A stretch of DNA of 64,000 bases, from positions 1-64,000 of the forward strand of contig JAGBAA010000076.1 in NCBI GenBank assembly GCA_017939795.1. The letters run 5' to 3'. Numbering within the stretch: the stretch's first letter is position 1; each line of letters starts with the position of its first letter. Of the stretch, positions 25,163-32,158 are shown in pieces. Source of the DNA: Thermoguttaceae bacterium. GTDB lineage: Bacteria; Planctomycetota; Planctomycetia; Pirellulales; Thermoguttaceae. Below the pieces are notes generated by a model that saw only the letters and a list, made by a program, of their open reading frames with translations, ran no database searches and had not been told where the DNA came from. Made by a program: the position numbers and the translations under genes.

Positions 25163-26074
25163 ATGAACAGACGTGAATTTATCGGTTCGCTCGGAGCGGC
25201 GGCGATGATGTCGTTCATCATGGCAAACAAGAATACGCAAGGTGAGGAGATTTCCGAGGATGCGATTGCCGTATGGGACCGCGAGACGGAACTCGTCGCG
25301 CCGGAGGAATACATGGCATACCTCATCGACGGCAATACCCGGGGCCTGGTGTCGCTGGAGAAGCTGGAGGCGGCATTCGAAAAGGTGATGCGGGAGGTAA
25401 AAGAAACGGTCGTGACGGGCGATACGCCTGCCGTCTGGAGCGTGTACAACATGGGGTACATCGTCAAGACGCGCGAGTCGCTTTTCTCCATCGACCTTTT
25501 TCACCGGCGGGCGGTCGAGTTCGCTCCGCTGCTCGACTTTGCGCTCATCACCCACAGCCACAGCGACCACTGGCGGCAGGATCTCTACGATGCGATGGAC
25601 GGTGCGGGAAAGACGGTCATCTCCAACTTCCTTGAGAATAACGGCGCGAAGGAAAGCGGTCTTGTGCACGGCGTGAAGACGTTCAAGCTCCGGGATGTGG
25701 AGATCCGCACTTCACTCATCGACCATAATCCCAGACTGATCGACTTTACGACGGCGTTTGAGATCAAGATCGGCGACTTCATCCTCTACCATACAGGCGA
25801 CAGCGGACGCGGCACGGAACCGAAACTCGTGACAGTCTGGGGGCGTCCTGACCTGTGGCTGTTCTTCCCCGGCTGTGGGATCGACACTCGCAAGGCTGTA
25901 GAGACAGTCAACCCCAAACGCGTCGTATTTGGCCATCTATGGGAACTTGCTCACCAACGGGGGCATGTGTCAAGCCGCCTTGACGAACCGCTGATCCGCC
26001 CGCGGCTCGTCTGGGCCAGAGAGGGGGGCTGCCAGGATGTCTCCCTGGCGTTCTGGGGCGACAGGATCTTGTAG
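25163..26074 (+). CDS. Tat-exported MBL-fold metallo-hydrolase
   Basis: This 303-residue protein has an N-terminal MNRREFIGSLGAAAMMSF with paired Arg, a Tat-like signal. The metallo-beta-lactamase fold is shown by ALITHSHSDHWRQDL (HxHxDH metal motif), YHTGDSGRG (metal-bridging Asp region) and RVVFGHLWELAH (last His). About 90 residues precede the metal motif, more than in minimal members. Family members hydrolyse phosphoesters, lactones or other esters; the substrate is unknown. AGGGAGAT lies 9 bases before the ATG. The gene is transcribed from leader copy 1 and followed, 100 bases on, by leader copy 2 and the NYN-domain gene. Confidence 0.87.
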   Translation: MNRREFIGSLGAAAMMSFIMANKNTQGEEISEDAIAVWDRETELVAPEEYMAYLIDGNTRGLVSLEKLEAAFEKVMREVKETVVTGDTPAVWSVYNMGYIVKTRESLFSIDLFHRRAVEFAPLLDFALITHSHSDHWRQDLYDAMDGAGKTVISNFLENNGAKESGLVHGVKTFKLRDVEIRTSLIDHNPRLIDFTTAFEIKIGDFILYHTGDSGRGTEPKLVTVWGRPDLWLFFPGCGIDTRKAVETVNPKRVVFGHLWELAHQRGHVSSRLDEPLIRPRLVWAREGGCQDVSLAFWGDRIL

Positions 26075-26171
26075 AATTTAACGATAAAGGGAAAGTCGAA
26101 ACAAGGCGTGAACTGTTCGTCGTCGACTATTCGTTGTCGATGTCGCCAGAATGCCCGACACAAAAATCGAA

Positions 26172-26309
26172 TCCCCTGCCAGTGGTATAATTCCAATGAG
26201 GCCAAGGGACTTCCTCTGTATGCGGTTTGATGTTTTTTGCATTAGACACCGAACCTGTCCGTGTTTTCATTATTTTTCCGGTACGCAGTTGCCGAATGAA
26301 CCTGTTTTT
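26172..26309 (+). repeat. Duplicated promoter-leader, copy 2
   Basis: Second copy of the 25001-25139 leader, including TATAAT at 26186-26191. The sequence where a -35 should lie (26164-26169, AAATCG) does not resemble TTGACA, so the duplication boundary falls between the -35 and the -10. In this copy the hairpin CGGTA/TGCCG is one base pair longer, and the leader runs straight into the start codon of the next gene. Confidence 0.85.
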
Positions 26310-26311
26310 TT

Positions 26312-26860
26312 ATGAAGAGCACTCAGCCGAAAATCATCATCGACGGCTACAATATGGTCTGCGCACTGGGGATCCTTCCCGGATTGGGCGGACGGCGTGC
26401 TCTGCCGGTCGGAAAACTCGAAGAGGCGCGTCATGCTCTTCTGAAACTGCTGGCCAATGATCTTGCGGAGGTGTACCGACGCCAGACGACGGTGGTTTTT
26501 GATGCTCTGGAACCGCCGAAGATGCTGCCGGATTCGTTTCACTATGAAGGGATCCAGGTCGTTTTTTCCCGCGGGTACGATACGGCAGACGAGTACATCA
26601 TCGAGCTGATCCTGGCGCAGAAACGGGAGGCGGACTGGACGGTCGTTTCGAGCGATCATCGGATCCAGAATGCGGCACGACGTCGGCGGATGACGTTTTT
26701 TGACTCGGATGAGTGGTTCTACGACCGGATGCCTGAACCCGTGAAGACGCTCTCCAAACCGGTCCCGAAGCCAAAGGAGAAGCCTGAAAAAACCTCGAGG
26801 GAAGATCTGGCCTACTGGCTGAATGTTTTTGGTGAGGAACCGGACGGCGAAGGAGACTGA
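26312..26860 (+). CDS. YacP/Rae1-like NYN-domain ribonuclease
   Basis: This 182-residue protein has the NYN (PIN-like) nuclease fold of YacP/Rae1. IIIDGYNMVCAL carries the first acidic residue, TVVFDAL a second, FSRGYDTADEYIIELI the family core, and TVVSSDHRIQNAARRR the third acidic site. Rae1 in Bacillus cuts mRNA on the ribosome; many bacteria have uncharacterised homologues, and the role here is inferred. A lysine/proline tail (KPVPKPKEKPEK) follows. The ATG comes directly after the leader repeat and a T-run with no Shine-Dalgarno sequence. Confidence 0.88.
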   Translation: MKSTQPKIIIDGYNMVCALGILPGLGGRRALPVGKLEEARHALLKLLANDLAEVYRRQTTVVFDALEPPKMLPDSFHYEGIQVVFSRGYDTADEYIIELILAQKREADWTVVSSDHRIQNAARRRRMTFFDSDEWFYDRMPEPVKTLSKPVPKPKEKPEKTSREDLAYWLNVFGEEPDGEGD

Positions 26861-26890
26861 GAAGATCTTTTCAGATTTTTTAAAAAGCGG

Positions 26891-26942
26891 AAACGCAGAA
26901 AATGCGGACGTTTGCGTGCGTCGGCATTCTCTGCGTTTTTGG
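26891..26942 (+). terminator. Terminator after the NYN-domain gene
   Basis: AACGCAGAAAATGC (26892-26905) pairs with GCATTCTCTGCGTT (26924-26937), followed by a T-run. It may also serve the converging VWA gene. Confidence 0.75.
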
Positions 26943-26967
26943 GGTGATCTTTTTCGCTGGACCGCCT

Positions 26968-29559
26968 CTAGCGGAGGAACTTCTGTGCTTTTTCTACGAG
27001 GGTCTTGAGTTCCGTCCGGCGGGGATCTTCATCTATTGCCGGCTGGATCAGATCCAGGACTGTGCCGAGGCTGGCCGACCCTGTGTGCGGACTGTCGCGC
27101 AGGATCAGGGCGAAGAGAGCCGTCCCGGATGCAAGCCGGAAATTGACCGACGGCGGCGTTTCTTTTTCCTTTTCCGCGTCAAACGTCACGGGGAACGTAC
27201 GGAGCGTGCTGGCCGACGCATTCGGTTCCTTCCAGCGCAGTTTTACGAAAAACCACTCCTGCGCCGTCTCACATTCTTCCAGTTGCTGACCGTCCTCTGC
27301 CGGTTTTTCTGTGCCGGTTTGAGTTCCTGTATCCTGCGTCGGAATTTGCGCCTGGTCCTGCGCCTGGTCCTGCGCCTGGTTCTGCGCCTGGTTCTGCGCC
27401 TGGTTTTGTGCCGGCTCTGCATCGTCCGTTTTCTTGCCGTAGCGCGGCGTGTCAAGGCGTGAGGCGCTTGGGATCTCCGTACCGACGGGGACGATTTCGT
27501 AGAGAGCGACGGCACAGTGTCCGGCACCGATCTCTCCGGAGTCTTTCCGGTCGTCGTGGAAGTCGCGGTCTTCGAGCTTCCGTCTTTCGTAGCCGATCAG
27601 ACGGTACGCTGCGACGCGGGCGGGATTGAATTCGATCTGGAGCTTCACGTCTTTTGCGATCGGGACCATTGAGCCGACGAGGTCGTCCGCAAGCACTTTT
27701 TTGGCCTCGGAGCGGGAATCGACGTATGCGTAGTTTCCGTTTCCGGAAGCGGCGAGTGTCTTCATCCGGTCATCGTGGAAGTTCCCCATCCCGAAACCGA
27801 GCACGGAGAGGAAAACGCCGCTTTTAGCTTCACGTTCCACGAAATTCTTGAGGGCATCCGGGTCGGTTATGCCGACATTGAAGTCTCCGTCGGAGCAGAG
27901 GATGATGCGGTTGACGGCTTCCGGATCGAAATTTTCCCGCGCAAGGGCGTAGGCTTTCTGAAGTCCGTCGCCTCCGGCCGTCGATCCGTAGGGATTCAGT
28001 TCCAGGAGGACTTTTTCGATGGCGGACTTTTCATTTCCGGGGGTCGGAGCGAGGCGGATCTGCGTGTCGCTGGCGTACGTCACGATAGAGATCCGGTCTT
28101 CCGGGCGCAGTTTGTCGAGGAGCTGGAACATTCCGTCGCGCACCAGCGGCATTTTGTTCCAGTCGCTCATCGAGCCGGAAACGTCGAGCAGAAAGACGAG
28201 ATTCAGCTTCGGACGCTTTTCTTCGGGGATCTCGCGTCCTTTGACCGCCACCATCGCCATGAGGAGTCCCTCTCGCCACGGATGGGGACGGACTTCGACG
28301 TGCGGACGCAGCGGGCACGCATCCTCGGCGGCCGGTCCCTCAAGTGCGTAGTCGAAGTAGTTGACGTACTCTTCTACGCGGACAGACTCACGCGGCGGAA
28401 GCATTTCGTTTTCGGTCAGGAAAGTCCGCATCTGCGAATACGAGGCGGAATCCGTGTCCAACCCAAACGTGGAGTAGGGGGCTTCAGCAGGATCTTTGAA
28501 CTCATTTTCCTGAATGTCTACGTACTGCGGAGCAGACGGCGAGGGGGCCGGCATCGGGTACGGACGCGGGACCGGCGTCGGGGCTGGGCGGACAAGTGCG
28601 GGGACTTCTGGTGCTTCAGGGGCCGGCATGCTGCGAGACTCCCCGGTCATCACGGCATCCGCATGCTTTTCCATCCCCATCATCATGCTGTTCGTGCCGT
28701 TTGCCCTGCGGGCGCGCTTACTTTTCACGCGTGCCTCGGACGGGAGGTCAATGACGGCTGCGGGCGGTTCCGAGCCTGACGCGGCGGCAAATCCTTTGGC
28801 TTCTTCTTCTTCTTCTTCTGCTGCTTCGTCAAATTCTTCGTCAAATTCTTTCAGCATTTCTTCCGTCAAGTCTTCCGGCATCTCTTCAATGGGTTCGGAA
28901 ATCGCTGGTGCGGGGTCTGCGGGTAAGTACGCACCTGATTCCTCCAGACTCGATGCGGGGTACCCTGTGGCCGCGGCCATTTCCTGCTTCACTGCCATTT
29001 TTGGGAACATCGCACTTTCCGGCAGGATCAGAAATCCCGCGCAGAGGATGAGGAGCAGTGCCGCCGTGCACGTGCTGAACGTGAGGACGCGCCGTTTTCG
29101 CGAGGTTTGCTTTGGAGATTCCATGCATTCCGTGTTTTTTGATCTTTCCGTGTTTTCCGAAGTTTCCATGTTTTCAATTCCTTTCATCGTATTTTCCTGT
29201 CCATTCGGAGTCTCCGTCCCATCCGTTTCTTCCGGTAGCGGTTCCTGCGCAAGCGTGAGCGTCAGGTCCTGCGCCAGTTTTCGGATCGCGTCGAGTTCTG
29301 CGAGAAGTTTCTCGTTAAGTTCCCCGTCCGCATTCCGTTCCGCCTCAAACTGTGCGCATTCTTCCGGGAGTGCCTCACCCAGCGCGATGGCTGTGAGGAG
29401 AGCTTCGCCGCGGAGCGTTTCGTTCGAGCCTGCTTCGGCTGCGGACTTTTCGTTCCGGGAGGTTTTCTCATGGAGCGTTTCCATCTTGCGGATCTCCGTA
29501 TCTTTGGCTTCCATTTCCATCTTCCGATTTTCCTGTTTTGGGTAGTTTTGGCCGTTCAT
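26968..29559 (-). CDS. VWA-domain membrane protein (YfbK-like), partner of the sigma factor
   Basis: This protein of about 863 residues has a cytoplasmic N-terminal third, a TM helix near 156-178 (VLTFSTCTAALLLILCAGFL), an acidic/proline linker, and the YfbK N-terminal block (FKDPAEAPYSTFGLDTDSAS). A von Willebrand A domain follows with the metal site DVSGSMS near 456 and CSDGDFNVG. The tail contains a repeated QNQAQ/QDQAQ block (about 716-735), made of 12-base repeats, and ends in the DUF3520-like part. GAGGAGGT precedes ATG 29559. The stop of the ECF sigma gene lies 17 bases upstream, so the two are cotranscribed. In planctomycetes the membrane partner of such a sigma factor often acts as anti-sigma and sensor; that role is inferred. 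Confidence 0.88.
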   Translation of the reverse strand: MNGQNYPKQENRKMEMEAKDTEIRKMETLHEKTSRNEKSAAEAGSNETLRGEALLTAIALGEALPEECAQFEAERNADGELNEKLLAELDAIRKLAQDLTLTLAQEPLPEETDGTETPNGQENTMKGIENMETSENTERSKNTECMESPKQTSRKRRVLTFSTCTAALLLILCAGFLILPESAMFPKMAVKQEMAAATGYPASSLEESGAYLPADPAPAISEPIEEMPEDLTEEMLKEFDEEFDEAAEEEEEEAKGFAAASGSEPPAAVIDLPSEARVKSKRARRANGTNSMMMGMEKHADAVMTGESRSMPAPEAPEVPALVRPAPTPVPRPYPMPAPSPSAPQYVDIQENEFKDPAEAPYSTFGLDTDSASYSQMRTFLTENEMLPPRESVRVEEYVNYFDYALEGPAAEDACPLRPHVEVRPHPWREGLLMAMVAVKGREIPEEKRPKLNLVFLLDVSGSMSDWNKMPLVRDGMFQLLDKLRPEDRISIVTYASDTQIRLAPTPGNEKSAIEKVLLELNPYGSTAGGDGLQKAYALARENFDPEAVNRIILCSDGDFNVGITDPDALKNFVEREAKSGVFLSVLGFGMGNFHDDRMKTLAASGNGNYAYVDSRSEAKKVLADDLVGSMVPIAKDVKLQIEFNPARVAAYRLIGYERRKLEDRDFHDDRKDSGEIGAGHCAVALYEIVPVGTEIPSASRLDTPRYGKKTDDAEPAQNQAQNQAQNQAQDQAQDQAQIPTQDTGTQTGTEKPAEDGQQLEECETAQEWFFVKLRWKEPNASASTLRTFPVTFDAEKEKETPPSVNFRLASGTALFALILRDSPHTGSASLGTVLDLIQPAIDEDPRRTELKTLVEKAQKFLR

Positions 29560-29576
29560 TTGCGGGACCTCCTCTC

Positions 29577-30095
29577 TCATTCACCGTCTTTGAGCATTTC
29601 TCGCAGTTTGCCGATCGCCTCACTCAGCAGACGTCCGACTCCAGCCCTTGAGATCCCGAGGACTTCCGCGATTTCTTCGTAGGTGAGTTCCTCCTGGAAT
29701 TTCAGCCGGACGGCCTCTCGGTGACGCAGCGGGAGCTGATCGAGTTTTTGAAGCAGCATTTCTGTGTTCTCCTTTTTCTGGACTTCTTCGCTGGCGGATG
29801 CCGGAGTGTGTTCCGGGGTCCAGTACGTCAGGAAGGCGCAGATCTCTGCGTGTTTTTTCTGACGCCGAAACCAGTCAAAAATGAGGTTCCGTATCGTCCG
29901 GTAGAGCCAGGGTTTGGTCTTTTCGATCTCCTGCCCGGTTTTCTTCTCATGTTCCAGAAGGTGCAGAACGGCCTCCTGCGTGAATTCTTCTGCGAGTGCA
30001 TGATTTCGGACGAGCCGAAGCGCGAAGGTGCGTATCGTGCCGTACTCTGTTTCGGAGAGCCGGCTAGTGAGTTTTCGTATTTGCGTTTCTGTCAT
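29577..30095 (-). CDS. ECF-type RNA polymerase sigma factor
   Basis: This 172-residue sigma-70-family protein has region 2 (LVRNHALAEEFTQEAVLHLL, then TKPWLYRTIRNLIFDWFRRQ) and region 4 (LPLRHREAVRLKFQEELTYE, then EIAEVLGISRAGVGRLLSEA helix-turn-helix). The domain set and length are those of extracytoplasmic-function sigma factors. It directs polymerase to a special promoter set, probably under control of the VWA membrane protein encoded immediately downstream. AGGA lies near the ATG. No promoter was recognised upstream, which would fit autoregulation by its own (unknown) promoter class. Confidence 0.92.
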   Translation of the reverse strand: MTETQIRKLTSRLSETEYGTIRTFALRLVRNHALAEEFTQEAVLHLLEHEKKTGQEIEKTKPWLYRTIRNLIFDWFRRQKKHAEICAFLTYWTPEHTPASASEEVQKKENTEMLLQKLDQLPLRHREAVRLKFQEELTYEEIAEVLGISRAGVGRLLSEAIGKLREMLKDGE

Positions 30096-30420
30096 TTTCC
30101 AGGTCCTGGTTTTTTCATGAAGGCCTTCTCTGCATGACGACGGTGCATCCGGACGAAAGAGAGATCATTCCTTCCATCTGCCGACCGTCTGCTTTTTTAA
30201 ACGGATGAAATGCCGAACTGTCTCAAATTTTTGAAGAATTTTTTGATTTTCTGGAATTTTTGGAATTTTTGGTACGTTTGGGGAAGATCCGGAGGACTCT
30301 TGAGTGAATTTTTCTGTATTGAGGAGAGGGCTGGAATTGAGGAAGGTTGGGTTTTGCGGTTTTTTCAGGGAATGTGTAGACTTTATCTCAAAAAGTTTGA
30401 TGGGACGGGGGGTGTTGGGC
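30096..30420. other. Intergenic region, no supported gene
   Basis: Between the divergent sigma-factor and WD40 genes. It contains TTTTTGATTTTCTGGAATTT-type A/T tracts at 30225-30275. The 81-codon plus-strand frame (30210-30455) is mostly translation of these tracts and is not supported. Confidence 0.5.
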
Positions 30421-30448
30421 TTGAAATTTTTTTCAGGCGGAATATACT
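30421..30448 (+). promoter_or_regulatory. Promoter of the WD40 gene
   Basis: TTGAAA (30421-30426), 16-base spacer, TATACT (30443-30448), giving a leader of about 165 bases before the ATG at 30623. Confidence 0.6.
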
Positions 30449-30622
30449 GAAATAGAGTTGGCTTACAGGTGCGTTCCTCTGCACCGCGGGATTTCCCAAA
30501 ACGAAGCCGAAAAAGTCAACTCGGCCAGACTGTTGAATCGGCCAGGCCGTCGATTTGGCGATTTGTGCGTTCAGGGAAAATTTTGGCGAATTTGAAATCG
30601 AAAAGAGGCGGAAGCAAACATC

Positions 30623-31966
30623 ATGGCACAGGAACCCGAACCAAGAAAACTGCGGATCCCGGAATTTCAGAAGGAAGACACGACCTGGTGGGTCCAGGGG
30701 CGCGATACGAAATCAACATCTGCGAGACAGCGTGCACGTCGGAAACGCATGATTTGGACGATCATTGCCGCGATCATGACGGTGATTTTCGGCGGGATGG
30801 TGCTCGCGGCATTCATCTACTGGCTTTGCTTTACGTTTGGTCCGAAAGACTGCGATTTTTTTACGCCGAAATGCGAGATCCTCAGAACGTTCACGTCTTC
30901 GCATACCGCGCCTATCTGGGACATGAAATACTCGCCGGAGGGGCTTTTTCTCATCACGGCGTCGGAGGACAATACGGCACTGGTCCTGGATGCAGAGAGC
31001 GGGGCGGAAATTACTCCGCTGAAAGGGCATTCCCAGGGCGTCACGTCGCTGGCGGTCATTTCGCTTCTTCAGGCGGATCAGTATGCTCTCGCCGCGGAAG
31101 ATAAAACGGCCGCACGTTCTGCGCTTCGGATCCTGACCGGCAGTAAAGATAAACGGGCAACGTTCTGGAATTTCGGCATTTTTCCGCCGACTCCGCAGCG
31201 CCTCGGTGATTCGGAGAATGCATGGGAAAATACGGAAGAGATGGACCTTTTTGAGCTTCCTCCGGGGCATCTTAAGGCGATCGTTGCCGTGGCGCTGAGT
31301 CCGGATGGACGCTATGCGCTGACGGGCGGTGAAGACTGCCGATTTTACCTTTGGGACATCGTGAACCGCTCGCTGATCCGCAAGACGGTCGAATCCTCCG
31401 ACGGTCTTGGCTTTGATGAAGAGCTGGCTGCGCCGCACAATGGACCGGTCACGGCCGTTGATTTCAACCCGGACGGGAATTCCTATGCTTCCGGAAGCGA
31501 AGATGCATCGATCAAGATATGGGACAGCAATTCGGATGCCCTCATCCAGACATTCCTTGGGCACAATTCGGCCATCACGGCCCTCAAATTCAGCCCGGAC
31601 GGCCGGACGCTCCTTTCTGCCGGACGTGATCAGCGCATCATTCTCTGGGACATGATCACCGGGGCCAGGCGCACAGTCTTCAATACGGAGACGGAAGTGA
31701 TGCACGCATGGATGAGCCCGAACGAAAAGTACGTCATCGGCACCATGTACGAGAATGCTCTGACGATGTGGGATACTGTCAGCGGCGAAAAACTTCTCCA
31801 GTTCGTGGCTCCTGCCAGGATCACCTCCATGGCGGTCTGTCCGCTTCTGACGGAAGACGGGATCCCGGTCTATCTCGCGATCACGACGACCGAGAATCAG
31901 ATCATCGTCTTCAGTACCCAGAAGCATCTTGGCGATATTCGGAATGCCGCGGCATCTAAAAAATAG
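30623..31966 (+). CDS. Membrane-anchored WD40-repeat protein
   Basis: This 447-residue protein has a short basic N-terminus, a TM helix at about 43-70 (MIWTIIAAIMTVIFGGMVLA), and then a WD40 propeller. Repeat ends are clear: IWDMKYSPEGLFLITASEDN, VAVALSPDGRYALTGGEDCR with FYLWDI, VDFNPDGNSYASGSEDASIK with IWDS, and LKFSPDGRTLLSAGRDQRII with LWDM. The orientation (basic residues before the helix) suggests the propeller lies on the periplasmic or paryphoplasmic side. Such proteins act as binding scaffolds; no partner can be named. AGGCGG precedes the ATG. Confidence 0.88.
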   Translation: MAQEPEPRKLRIPEFQKEDTTWWVQGRDTKSTSARQRARRKRMIWTIIAAIMTVIFGGMVLAAFIYWLCFTFGPKDCDFFTPKCEILRTFTSSHTAPIWDMKYSPEGLFLITASEDNTALVLDAESGAEITPLKGHSQGVTSLAVISLLQADQYALAAEDKTAARSALRILTGSKDKRATFWNFGIFPPTPQRLGDSENAWENTEEMDLFELPPGHLKAIVAVALSPDGRYALTGGEDCRFYLWDIVNRSLIRKTVESSDGLGFDEELAAPHNGPVTAVDFNPDGNSYASGSEDASIKIWDSNSDALIQTFLGHNSAITALKFSPDGRTLLSAGRDQRIILWDMITGARRTVFNTETEVMHAWMSPNEKYVIGTMYENALTMWDTVSGEKLLQFVAPARITSMAVCPLLTEDGIPVYLAITTTENQIIVFSTQKHLGDIRNAAASKK

Positions 31967-31979
31967 AAAAGTAGAGATT

Positions 31980-32019
31980 GGCGGGGCTGCGGGGACTTGG
32001 ATGGCCCCGCAGATCTTTT
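31980..32019 (+). terminator. Possible terminator after the WD40 gene
   Basis: GCGGGGC (31981-31987) pairs with GCCCCGC (32004-32010), followed by AGATCTTTT. The T-run is short. Confidence 0.4.
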
Positions 32020-32158
32020 CGGTATGTTTGCAGTTTGGAGGGCCTGAATGGTTTTGGCAGCCTGATGGTTTGGGCGGGGTGGGCGTCTTTCGCTGTTTCA
32101 GCTGTCTGGGCGGAAGACTGCCTGGGAACGTTTCTTCGCATTGATCGGGATTCCTGAA

